Origin: Acidovorax benzenivorans
GTDB taxonomy: Bacteria > Pseudomonadota > Gammaproteobacteria > Burkholderiales > Burkholderiaceae_C
Direction: 5' to 3'
Assembly (NCBI RefSeq): GCF_028680575.1
Contig: NZ_JAPCKI010000006.1
Location: forward strand, 306,846 to 370,845
DNA: 64,000 nucleotides
How positions within the stretch are numbered: the first letter of the stretch is position 1; each line of letters begins with the position of its first letter. Under the pieces are notes generated by a model, which searched no databases, was not told the DNA's origin, and was given only the letters and a program-made list of their open reading frames with translations. A program made the position numbers and the translations under genes. Below, one piece after another: positions 45,572 to 53,018 of the stretch.

Positions 45572-46896
45572 TAGTAGCCGGCCTTTTTCATTTCGCGGTC
45601 TGCCGACACCTGGCTGGCCTTGAGCGCGGCGTCCACCGTCGTCTTGCCCGCCAGTGCTGCGCTCATCTGCTGACCCACCGCGATGCCGATGGCCTGGAAC
45701 TCCGGAATGGCCGCGAACTGCACACCCACGTATGGGCTCTTGGGCAGGGTCGAATCCGTCGGGTTGGCCGAGTCGATGGAGACCTTCTCGGCAGCGGCAA
45801 AGCGGGCCGCCTTCTGGAACTCCGGCGCCGCATACGTGCTCTTGCGCGTGCCGGTGGGCACATTGGCCCAGCCGTTCGTCTTGGCCACCAGCTGGATGTA
45901 GTCCTTGCTGGTGGACCAGGTGATGAACTTCTGCGCAGCGTCCACCTTCTTCGAACCGGCGGGGATGGCCAGATTCCACGACCACAGCCAGTTGGCGCCC
46001 TTGGGCGTGTTCATGGTGGGCGCCTGGGCAAAGGCCATCTGGTCGGCCACCTTGGACTGCTTGGGGTCGGCCACGAACGATGCCGCAATTGTCGCGTCCA
46101 CCCACATGCCGCACTTGCCGGAGTTGGTCAGCGCCAGGATCTCGTTGAAGCTGTTGGCTGACGAGCCGGGCGGGCCATAGTTCTTGAGCAGGTCCACATA
46201 GAAGTTGATCGCGTCCTTCCAGGGCTTGGACTCGAGCTGCGGCTTCCACTGCATGTCGAACCACTGGCCGCCGAAGGTGTTGACCAGCGTGGTCAAGAAC
46301 GCCATGTTGTCGCCCCAGCCCGGCTTGCCGCGCAGGCAGATGCCATACACGCCGTTCTTGGGGTCGTGCATCTTGGCGGCCAGATCCTTGATCTGCGGCC
46401 AGGTGGGACGCTCGGGCACCTGCACGCCCGCCTTGTCGGCCAGGTCCTTGCGGTACATGAGCATCGAGCTTTCGCCGTAGAACGGGGCGGCGAACAGCTT
46501 GCCATCGATCGACAGGCCGTTGCGCACGGCGGGCAGCAGGTCGTCCACGTCGTACGCGGCGTCGGTTTTCAACTCCTGCAGCCAGCCCTTCTTGCCCCAG
46601 ATAGGCGCCTCGTACATGCCGATGGTCATCACGTCGAACTGGCCGCCCTTGGTGGCGATGTCGGTGGTCACGCGCTGGCGTAGCACGCCTTCTTCGAGCG
46701 TCACCCACTTGAGCTTGATGTCGGGGTGGGCCTGCTCGAAGTTCTTGCTGAGCTTTTGCATCTCGATCATGTGGCCGTTGTTCACGGTAGCAATCACGAG
46801 TTCGGTCTGTGCATGCGCAGCGGCACCGCACAGCGATGCCGCCAGGGCAACAACGGCCAGGGCCAGGCGGGTGTGTGGACGGGTGGAACGGGGCAT
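45565..46896 (-). CDS. mtlE: Polyol ABC transporter, periplasmic binding protein
   Basis: Captures the polyol in the periplasm and delivers it to MtlF/MtlG. 443 aa. Signal peptide LALAVVALAASLCGAAAHAQ with a probable cut after AHA. The mature part begins TELVIATVNNGHMIEMQKL, a typical family-1 solute-binding protein start, with GKCGMWVDATIAASF in the C-lobe and a lysine-rich end KKAGYYK. Strong AGGAGA ribosome-binding site. First gene of the cluster; the promoter region lies at 46,897-47,050. Confidence 0.93.
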   Translation of the reverse strand: MPRSTRPHTRLALAVVALAASLCGAAAHAQTELVIATVNNGHMIEMQKLSKNFEQAHPDIKLKWVTLEEGVLRQRVTTDIATKGGQFDVMTIGMYEAPIWGKKGWLQELKTDAAYDVDDLLPAVRNGLSIDGKLFAAPFYGESSMLMYRKDLADKAGVQVPERPTWPQIKDLAAKMHDPKNGVYGICLRGKPGWGDNMAFLTTLVNTFGGQWFDMQWKPQLESKPWKDAINFYVDLLKNYGPPGSSANSFNEILALTNSGKCGMWVDATIAASFVADPKQSKVADQMAFAQAPTMNTPKGANWLWSWNLAIPAGSKKVDAAQKFITWSTSKDYIQLVAKTNGWANVPTGTRKSTYAAPEFQKAARFAAAEKVSIDSANPTDSTLPKSPYVGVQFAAIPEFQAIGIAVGQQMSAALAGKTTVDAALKASQVSADREMKKAGYYK

Positions 46897-47346
46897 CGGA
46901 ACGTCTCCTGCGTAGTTGGTATGGATCTGCCACTCAACGCCAGTCGGATCGCGGCATTGATGGGCTGAACGATACCGATGCTCTGATGCTCAGTTGATAC
47001 TTTGAAAAGCACCACACATACTAAATTTCGCCAGAATCTCAGGATTTATACCTAGATCCTTCAATTGGGTATGTGCATAGTGAGCCTGGGGGCCTGCCCT
47101 GGTGCTGCAGGGCGCTGCAGGGCACTGCGCAAATTTGACCTAAGGACTCGTCCTGAATGCGCCTACTGTTTCCAAAACTGGAACAGTCAGTTTGCGACTC
47201 AGTGGTTTTTCTCTAAACACCATCGGCGTACAGTTCAACCCATCGATGAGCCGAACCCGCAAGGCGACTCACCGAACCCGGTTCAGGATTGGTTTTTTGA
47301 CCCGGCTTTTTTGAGACGCTTTTTTAACTTCAAGGACTTATCAATC
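46897..47346. promoter_or_regulatory. Divergent control region of polyol operon and DUF4148 pair
   Basis: No gene in these 450 bases. On the mtlE side a seven-base direct repeat GATGCTC (46977-46983, 46985-46991) flanked by GATAC on both sides (46971, 46996) is a candidate AraC-type activator site; it lies where -35 and -10 elements would be expected. On the other side a bulged palindrome near 47168 (CTGTTTCCA ... TGGAACAG), repeated CCGAACCC and GAACCCGGTTC (47272-47284), and several T-runs precede the first small secreted protein. Confidence 0.5.
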
Positions 47347-47640
47347 ATGAACAACACCGCACGTTTCCTCTCCATCGCCGCTGTCGCTGCTTTCGCCTCT
47401 TTTGGAGCCCAGGCTGATGAAGCCGACGCTTCGCAGTTCGCTACCAAGTTCGAAACCAACCGCACCCGTGCTGAAGTGCAAGCCGAAGCCGCTACCGTGG
47501 CCCAGACCCGCTCCATCGAACCCGCTGGTTCGCGTGTGGTGACCTACAAGTCCACGGCGGACCGCGCTGCCGTGCGTGCCCAGGCTGCTGAAGCTGTGCG
47601 CACTGGCCAGATCCCTTCCGGCGAAATCGGCGCTCTGTAA
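47347..47640 (+). CDS. Small secreted protein, DUF4148-like, copy 1
   Basis: 97 aa. Signal peptide MNNTARFLSIAAVAAFASFG with cut after AQA; mature part about 75 residues, Ala/Glu/Arg-rich, predicted helical and periplasmic: TNRTRAEVQAEAATVAQTRS, then SRVVTYKSTADRAAVRAQAA and a PSGEIGAL end. Matches the small DUF4148-like proteins abundant in Comamonadaceae, function unknown. AAGGAC ribosome-binding site. A second copy with about 13 differences follows 53 bases downstream. Confidence 0.85.
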   Translation: MNNTARFLSIAAVAAFASFGAQADEADASQFATKFETNRTRAEVQAEAATVAQTRSIEPAGSRVVTYKSTADRAAVRAQAAEAVRTGQIPSGEIGAL

Positions 47641-47693
47641 GCCGTCCCAGAATCAACGAACCTGCCCCCACCCCATCAAGAATCGAGATCACC

Positions 47694-47987
47694 ATGAACA
47701 AGACCACACGTTTCCTGTCCATCGCTGCCGTGGCTGCTTTCTCCGCTTTCGGCGCCCAAGCTGACGAAGCCGACAGCTCGCAATTCGCCCTGAAGTTCGA
47801 CACCAACCGCACCCGCGCCGAAGTGGCTGCTGAAGCCTCTACCGTGGCCCAAACGCGTAGCATCGAACCCGCTGGTTCGCGTGTCGTGACCTACAAGTCG
47901 ACTGCCGACCGCGCTGCAGTGCGCGCCGCAGCGGCCGAAGCGGTACGCACCGGCAAGATCCCTTCGGGCGAAATCAGCGCGATGTAA
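47694..47987 (+). CDS. Small secreted protein, DUF4148-like, copy 2
   Basis: 97 aa, same length as copy 1 and about 87% identical by eye. Differences are mostly conservative (T/L, E/D, Q/A, A/S). Same signal peptide and TNRTRAEVAAEAS core. Shares a transcript with copy 1, followed by a long imperfect hairpin (48003-48053) and the terminator at 48072. The pair is a recent tandem duplication kept intact, suggesting dosage or redundancy. Confidence 0.85.
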   Translation: MNKTTRFLSIAAVAAFSAFGAQADEADSSQFALKFDTNRTRAEVAAEASTVAQTRSIEPAGSRVVTYKSTADRAAVRAAAAEAVRTGKIPSGEISAM

Positions 47988-48071
47988 GAATGCGGGCCTT
48001 CCCATGGTGGTGGCATCTCACGGTTGTGGGTGCTGCCACCATGTGGAAGTGTTTCCCCCTGACTCCCTGAG

Positions 48072-48097
48072 AGGGCTCCTGCATGGGAGCCCTTTTT
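48072..48097 (+). terminator. Terminator after the DUF4148 pair
   Basis: AGGGCTCC/GGAGCCCT stem with a six-base loop and five T. A second hairpin with CATGGTGG arms lies just upstream. Confidence 0.85.
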
Positions 48098-48112
48098 GCA
48101 TGGGCAAAAAGC

Positions 48113-48625
48113 TCAGGCCACCAGCGTCTTGAACATCACGTGGGCATCGACATAGCCCAGCGTGCGGTGCCTGAAAGCCCCGGGCAGCGTGCCCACGATC
48201 GCAAAGCCCAGGTGCTGCCACAGCCGCACGGCGCGCACATTGCTTGCAACCACCAGGTTGAACTGCATGGCCCGAAAGCCCATGGCCACGGCCTGCTGCT
48301 GGGAGTGCTCGCACATCAACGAGGCCACGCCTTGCCCTTGCGCGGCCGGCGCCACCACATAACCACAGTTGCACACATGGGCGCCCAGCCCGGCTTGGTT
48401 GGGTTTGATGAAGTACGTGCCCAGAATCTCCCCGCCCGCGCCCAGGGCGACAAAGGTCGCGGCAGGCAGCTCTACCCAGGCTTTGTGGATCTCGGCCTCG
48501 GTGCTGTCGGGGGCAAACGCATACGTGTCTCCCGCCTGGAAGGTGGTGCGCAGGATAGGCCACACGGCGGGCCAGTCGGCAGCCTGGAGGGGGCGGATGG
48601 TGACGGGGGTATCGGAAGTCGTCAT
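48113..48625 (-). CDS. GNAT-family N-acetyltransferase
   Basis: 170 aa. Acetyl-CoA-binding motif in VVAPAAQGQGVASLMCEHSQ (Q/R-x-x-G-x-G/A), then FNLVVASNVRAVRLWQHLGF and a final LGYVDAHVMFKTL. Substrate unknown. Starts at 48625 (MTTSDTPVTIRPLQ); the frame is open upstream without family similarity. Divergent from thyA across 112 bases, convergent with the DUF4148 unit. Confidence 0.9.
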   Translation of the reverse strand: MTTSDTPVTIRPLQAADWPAVWPILRTTFQAGDTYAFAPDSTEAEIHKAWVELPAATFVALGAGGEILGTYFIKPNQAGLGAHVCNCGYVVAPAAQGQGVASLMCEHSQQQAVAMGFRAMQFNLVVASNVRAVRLWQHLGFAIVGTLPGAFRHRTLGYVDAHVMFKTLVA

Positions 48626-48737
48626 GGGAAGTGCAGTGGATGGATGGCGAGTCTGGCATTCTCCCGCTCCGCATAAAATCCGCCGTCGGCAACGGCCACC
48701 CCTTGATGGCGGCGCCCCACTCTGAGTGATCGATCCC

Positions 48738-49607
48738 ATGACCCAGCCTTCTGCTGCCCCGGCAGCTCCTGCCTTGCCCGCCCGCCCCGTGCGCTCTCAG
48801 TACGAAGATTTCATGCGCCATGTGTTCACCCACGGCGTGGACAAGTCGGACCGCACCGGCACGGGCACCAAGAGCGTGTTCGGCCACCAGATGCGGTTTG
48901 ACCTGAAGGAGGGTTTTCCGCTGGTCACGACCAAGAAGGTGCACCTCAGGTCCATCATCCAGGAGCTGCTGTGGTTCCTGACCGGCTCCAGCAACAACAA
49001 CTGGCTGAAAGAGCGCGGCGTGACCATCTGGGATGAATGGGCGCGCGAGGACGGCGACCTGGGTCCGGTGTACGGCGTGCAGTGGCGCAGCTGGCCCACG
49101 CCGGACGGCGGGCACATCGACCAGATCAGCGACGTCATCCAAACGCTCAAGACCAACCCCGACTCGCGCCGCATCATCGTCAGCGCCTGGAACGTGGCCG
49201 AGCTGCACAAGATGGCGCTGATGCCCTGCCACGCTTTCTTTCAGTTTTACGTAGCCCCGGCGCAAGAACCCGGCGGGCGCGGCACGCTGAGCTGCCAGCT
49301 GTACCAGCGCAGCGCCGACATCTTTCTGGGCGTGCCCTTCAACATCGCCAGCTACGCGCTGCTGACCCACATGGTGGCGCAGCAGTGCGACCTGGACGTG
49401 GGCGACTTCATATGGACGGGCGGCGACTGCCATATCTACAGCAACCACCACGAACAGGTGCAGACGCAACTCGCGCGCACGCCCTATCCCTACCCGGTGC
49501 TGAACATCAAGCGCAAGCCAGACAGCATCTTCGACTACGAGTACGAAGACTTTGAGGTGCTGGACTACCAGTGCCACCCTGCCATCAAGGCGCCCGTGGC
49601 AGTCTGA
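48738..49607 (+). CDS. thyA: Thymidylate synthase
   Basis: Methylates dUMP to dTMP using 5,10-methylene-THF, releasing dihydrofolate. 289 aa; the first ~18 residues (Ala/Pro-rich) are an extension relative to E. coli. Catalytic Cys at about residue 164 in [12 protein letters not shown]; other signatures [32 protein letters not shown] and [12 protein letters not shown]. The ATG at 48738 was taken; a GTG four codons upstream is possible. FolA, which recycles its product, is one gene away. Confidence 0.97.
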   Translation: MTQPSAAPAAPALPARPVRSQYEDFMRHVFTHGVDKSDRTGTGTKSVFGHQMRFDLKEGFPLVTTKKVHLRSIIQELLWFLTGSSNNNWLKERGVTIWDEWAREDGDLGPVYGVQWRSWPTPDGGHIDQISDVIQTLKTNPDSRRIIVSAWNVAELHKMALMPCHAFFQFYVAPAQEPGGRGTLSCQLYQRSADIFLGVPFNIASYALLTHMVAQQCDLDVGDFIWTGGDCHIYSNHHEQVQTQLARTPYPYPVLNIKRKPDSIFDYEYEDFEVLDYQCHPAIKAPVAV

Positions 49608-49682
49608 CCTGACCACTGCACCAGGCCAGCGTGCGGCACAGGCCCCGCTTTCACCCATAACCAATACAACGAGCTTCTATCT

Positions 49683-50291
49683 ATGTCTTCCGGCGGATTC
49701 CACGTACACGGCCCCCACGACCACGCGGTCGAACACGCCACCCACGGCCACGACGCTGCGCACCACGGCGCGGAACATGGCGGCGGCTCGTCCACCAACA
49801 AGATCGCCATGTTCACGGCCATCGTGGCCACGGTGGGCGCCATCTTTGCCTACATGGGCGGCGCCACGCAGGCCAATGCAGGCCTGATGAAAAACGATGC
49901 GGCCATCAAGAAGACCGAGGCCTCCAACCAGTGGAATTACTTCCAGTCCAAAAGCACCAAACAAAGCCTGGCCGAGCTGGCGCGTGACCTGACCCCGGCA
50001 GAGACCGAAAAGGCCAAGTACCAAGGCAAGATTGACCGCTACGAAAAAGAAAAGAACGAGATCAAGACCGCAGCCGAAAAGCTGGAGGCCGATGCCCACG
50101 CCTTCGATCAGCAAAGCGAAGCCCAGATGCACCAGCACCACCGCTGGGCCCAGGCCACCACCGCGCTGCAGGTAGCGATTGCCCTGGCCGCGATTGCGCT
50201 GCTGACCAAAAAGAAGTGGCTGGAATACGGCATGTACGGCGTAGCCGCCGTGGGCCTGGGTGTGGGCGCGCTGGCGTTCCTGCACATCTGA
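49683..50291 (+). CDS. DUF4337 membrane protein with His-rich N-terminus
   Basis: 202 aa. Residues 6-32 hold ten His (HVHGPHDHAVEHATHGHDA), followed by a membrane segment (MFTAIVATVGAIFAYMGG), a long charged helical middle (KYQGKIDRYEKEKNEIKTAA) that could be coiled coil, and a second membrane region near the end. DUF4337 function is unknown; the His tract suggests metal binding. It lies between thyA and folA on the same strand, 75 bases after thyA and 32 before folA. Confidence 0.85.
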   Translation: MSSGGFHVHGPHDHAVEHATHGHDAAHHGAEHGGGSSTNKIAMFTAIVATVGAIFAYMGGATQANAGLMKNDAAIKKTEASNQWNYFQSKSTKQSLAELARDLTPAETEKAKYQGKIDRYEKEKNEIKTAAEKLEADAHAFDQQSEAQMHQHHRWAQATTALQVAIALAAIALLTKKKWLEYGMYGVAAVGLGVGALAFLHI

Positions 50292-50323
50292 TCCCCTCCC
50301 CACTCACGCACCGAGCGAGCCCC

Positions 50324-50812
50324 ATGCCCCTGCACCTCATCTACGCCCGCGCGGCCAACGGCGTCATCGGCAAGGACAACCGCCTGCCCTGGCACATCCC
50401 CGAGGACATGGCGCACTTCAAGCAGCTCACCCAGGGCTGCCCGGTGATCATGGGCCGCAAGACCTGGGACTCGCTGCCCGCACGCTTTCGCCCCCTGCCC
50501 GGCCGCACCAACATCGTGGTGACGCGGCAGGCCGACTGGCAGGCCGACGGTGCCCACCGCGCAGGCAGTCTGGCCGAAGCCCTGGCGCTGTGCGACGCGG
50601 GCAAAACCGTGTGGATCATTGGCGGCGCGCAGATCTATGCCGAATCCTTGCCCCTGGCGGACTGCGTAGAGGTGACGGAGATCGCCCAGGACTTTGACGG
50701 CGATGCCTATGCCCCCGTGCTGGGCGCAGAATGGGTAGAAACCGCCCGCGAGCACCACGTGAGCACCAACGGGCTCCCGTTCAGCTTTGTGACCCGTGTG
50801 CGCCGCGCCTGA
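50324..50812 (+). CDS. folA: Dihydrofolate reductase
   Basis: Reduces dihydrofolate to tetrahydrofolate with NADPH; target of trimethoprim. 162 aa. N-terminus LHLIYARAANGVIGKDNRLP; the catalytic acid is in PWHIPEDMAHFK (Glu or Asp of the PED); VIMGRKTWDSLP and VWIIGGAQIYAE are conserved. The ATG at 50324 matches the family start. Confidence 0.97.
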   Translation: MPLHLIYARAANGVIGKDNRLPWHIPEDMAHFKQLTQGCPVIMGRKTWDSLPARFRPLPGRTNIVVTRQADWQADGAHRAGSLAEALALCDAGKTVWIIGGAQIYAESLPLADCVEVTEIAQDFDGDAYAPVLGAEWVETAREHHVSTNGLPFSFVTRVRRA

Positions 50813-50840
50813 CGCTTCTGCCCTTCCCTCATTTACTCAC

Positions 50841-50890
50841 ATTTTGATAGCTGCCCGCGCATGATCCACTAGCGCTACCGGCCAAAAACC
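50841..50890 (+). repeat. Dispersed repeat, copy F, abutting xthA
   Basis: TTTTGATAGCTGCCCGCGCA, then CTAGCGCTACCGGCCAAAAACC. It ends one base before the xthA ATG, so it takes the place of a normal ribosome-binding site. Confidence 0.78.
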
Positions 50891-51670
50891 ATGCAAATTG
50901 CTACTTGGAACGTGAACTCCCTGTCGGTGCGCCTGCCCCAGGTGCTGGCCTGGCTGGCCGCCAACCCGGTCGATGCCCTGTGCCTGCAGGAGCTCAAGCT
51001 CACCGACGACAAGTTTCCCCACGACGCGCTGAAAGAGGCCGGCTACGAAGCCGTGGCCTTCGGCCAAAAGACCTACAACGGCGTGGCCATCCTGAGCCGC
51101 CACCCGATGCGCGATGTGGTGCGCAACATCCCGGCTTTTGGCGACGAGCAGGCCCGCGTCATCGCTGCCACGCTGGACACGCCTGCAGGCCCGCTGCGCC
51201 TGCTCAACGGCTACTTCGTCAACGGCCAGGAGCCGGGCTCGGAAAAGTTCGCCTACAAGATGCGCTGGCTGCAGGCGCTGCAGGACATGGTGCGCGCCGA
51301 GATGGCCGCCCACCCCCGCCTGGTGCTGGTGGGCGACTTCAACGTGGCGCCCGAAGACCGCGACTCGTACGACCCCGAGGGCCTGCGCGAGACCATCCAC
51401 CACACCACCGAAGAGCGCAACCACTTCCAGGCGCTGCTGGCGCTGGGGCTGACCGATGCGTTCCGCATGTTCGAGCAGCCCGAAAAAAGCTACTCGTGGT
51501 GGGACTACCGCATGCTGGGCTTCCAGAAAAACCGGGGCCTGCGCATCGACCACATCCTGGTGAGCGAGGTGCTCAAGCCCACGGTGACGGCTTGCGTGGT
51601 GGACCGCGCCCCGCGCAAGAACCCACAGCCCAGCGACCATGCGCCGGTAGTGGTCACGATGGGGGCCTGA
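50891..51670 (+). CDS. xthA: Exodeoxyribonuclease III
   Basis: AP endonuclease and 3'-5' exonuclease of base excision repair, Mg-dependent. 259 aa, EEP fold. Motifs: WNVNSLSVRLPQ near residue 6, the metal Glu in LCLQELKLTDD, NGYFVNGQEPGSEKFAYK, VLVGDFNVAPEDRD and the final SDHAPVVVT with Asp-His. The ATG at 50891 has no Shine-Dalgarno sequence; a dispersed repeat immediately precedes it. Confidence 0.95.
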   Translation: MQIATWNVNSLSVRLPQVLAWLAANPVDALCLQELKLTDDKFPHDALKEAGYEAVAFGQKTYNGVAILSRHPMRDVVRNIPAFGDEQARVIAATLDTPAGPLRLLNGYFVNGQEPGSEKFAYKMRWLQALQDMVRAEMAAHPRLVLVGDFNVAPEDRDSYDPEGLRETIHHTTEERNHFQALLALGLTDAFRMFEQPEKSYSWWDYRMLGFQKNRGLRIDHILVSEVLKPTVTACVVDRAPRKNPQPSDHAPVVVTMGA

Positions 51671-51722
51671 TACACCATTGAGCCGCTGGGCTGCAGCTAA
51701 CAGACTGGCCCGCACGCGACGC

Positions 51723-51761
51723 AAAAATAGGCTGCCAGAGGAATGCTCTGGCAGCCTTTTT
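51723..51761. terminator. Bidirectional terminator after xthA
   Basis: Perfect twelve-base stem AGGCTGCCAGAG/CTCTGGCAGCCT with a five-base loop, A-run before and T-run after. Serves xthA and possibly the convergent DUF2383 gene. Confidence 0.92.
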
Positions 51762-51839
51762 CTTTGGGTCAACCCTCAGGCTCAGTACCAGCGCCGGGTC
51801 AGGCGCGGTTTACCCAAGGGCCGCCCTTGGCACTTGGGG

Positions 51840-52787
51840 TTAGGGCCGTGGCGAGAACCCATCGCGCAGCGCACGCACTTCGTCGTGGTTGCGCTGGGCA
51901 CCTTGCGCCTGGCGCTCCACCAAAGCACGCACGTCCGCAGGCAGCGCAGCCTTCAGCGCCTTGCGGTAGCGGGCCACCGCAGCGTCCTCACCACGCTCAC
52001 ACTCTTCCAGCACGGCTTTATCGTCCTGGGTGGACAAAGCCGTCTTCACCGACACCCAGCCCCTGTGCAGCGCGCCAGCCACGGTGCCGCCCAGCGCGGG
52101 GGCGCCATTGAGGCGGCGGATCTCGTGTTCCAGCTCCACGGCAGCAGCCGCACACTCGCGCGAGTGGCGCTGAAAGATGCCCTTGAGCTGGCCCGACTCT
52201 GCGTGCTCGGCACAGGCATGGAAGCCATATTCACCGTCACGTGCAGACTCCAGCAGGTCATTGAGCACATCGACCACATCCTCGGTGTCGATCACGTCCA
52301 GCGGGCGGGCCCTTGCCTGCGCGCGGCGGCTGGCGGCACGCTCCCACGCGGCGCGGGTGGCGGGGCGCACATCGGTCCAGGCCAGGCCATCACTGCCGTG
52401 GCGTGCACGCCAGTCGTCGGCCAAGCGCGGCTCGATGGCGTCAAAGTCGCCCTCGTAGCGGTCTACCGACGACCAGCCCAGTTCGTAGGCCGGACGGTAT
52501 TGATCGTAGGTGCGGCCGCCCACGTAGTAGGGCTCGCGGTGGTAGGTCTCGCGCCAGTAGGCGTCTTCTTCGGTGGGGTTGACGGCCTCGGCAGCAGCCT
52601 TGCCAGCCAGGCCGCCCGCCACAGCACCCGCTACGCCACCAATGGCAGCGCCGACCGGGCCGCCAAAAGCACCTGCAGCAGCCCCGGCAGCGGCGCCCCC
52701 GAGGGCGGCGCCCACGCCCGTTCCGACGGGGTGAGCACCTGGCTCATTGGTCAAGGGGTCACGGTTGGCATCGTTGAAATCCGACAT
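51840..52787 (-). CDS. DUF2383 (PA2169-family four-helix) protein with glycine-zipper N-terminus
   Basis: 315 aa. N-terminal segment (about 20-75) is Gly/Ala-rich with GxxxG repeats (GGVAGAVAGGLAGKAAAE), as in membrane-inserting glycine zippers. The C-terminal half, from IDTEDVVDVLNDLLESARDG near residue 165, is the ferritin-like four-helix PA2169/DUF2383 domain (FQRHSRECAAAAVELEHEIR). Such proteins are linked to stress and envelope, but the function is unproven. Good GGAGATG ribosome-binding site. Downstream of a hairpin-rich leader. Confidence 0.85.
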   Translation of the reverse strand: MSDFNDANRDPLTNEPGAHPVGTGVGAALGGAAAGAAAGAFGGPVGAAIGGVAGAVAGGLAGKAAAEAVNPTEEDAYWRETYHREPYYVGGRTYDQYRPAYELGWSSVDRYEGDFDAIEPRLADDWRARHGSDGLAWTDVRPATRAAWERAASRRAQARARPLDVIDTEDVVDVLNDLLESARDGEYGFHACAEHAESGQLKGIFQRHSRECAAAAVELEHEIRRLNGAPALGGTVAGALHRGWVSVKTALSTQDDKAVLEECERGEDAAVARYRKALKAALPADVRALVERQAQGAQRNHDEVRALRDGFSPRP

Positions 52788-52882
52788 AGGAACATCTCCG
52801 GTTGGTTGACAGTGACTTCATTGTTGAAGCCACCTCCGGAGTGCCGGGTCGGCCCAGGGAGGGCCTGCATGTAGGACATGAC

Positions 52883-52917
52883 CCGCCATGCGTCGATGGG
52901 ATGACCACGCATGGCGG
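52883..52917. other. Perfect 11-base inverted repeat
   Basis: CCGCCATGCGT ... ACGCATGGCGG with a 13-base loop, about 100 bases upstream of the DUF2383 gene. No T-run on either side, so it is an mRNA hairpin or protein-binding palindrome rather than a terminator. Confidence 0.55.
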
Positions 52918-52963
52918 CGATGTTTCAGGCCACAACCTGCAGCGCAGGTGCGACCCTTTTTTT

Positions 52964-53018
52964 CTACAAATTCAATAGCTGAAAACGCATAATCAACATG
53001 CGCCTGCAACCATTTTCA
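52964..53018 (+). repeat. Dispersed repeat, copy G (diverged)
   Basis: AATAGCTGAAAACGCATAAT then CATGCGCCTGCAACCA. It runs up to and over the ntrC stop codon. Keeps the ATAGCT and GCGC cores. Confidence 0.6.

Noticed and set aside
36792..46896. Polyol cluster as a recent genomic island
   Set aside because: GC content and codon style match the neighbours, and there are no mobile-element remains at either edge.
44555..46933. A 792-residue minus-strand frame spanning mtlE and mtlF
   Set aside because: The N-terminal two thirds is a shadow of mtlE in another frame; only the mtlF part from 45418 is real.
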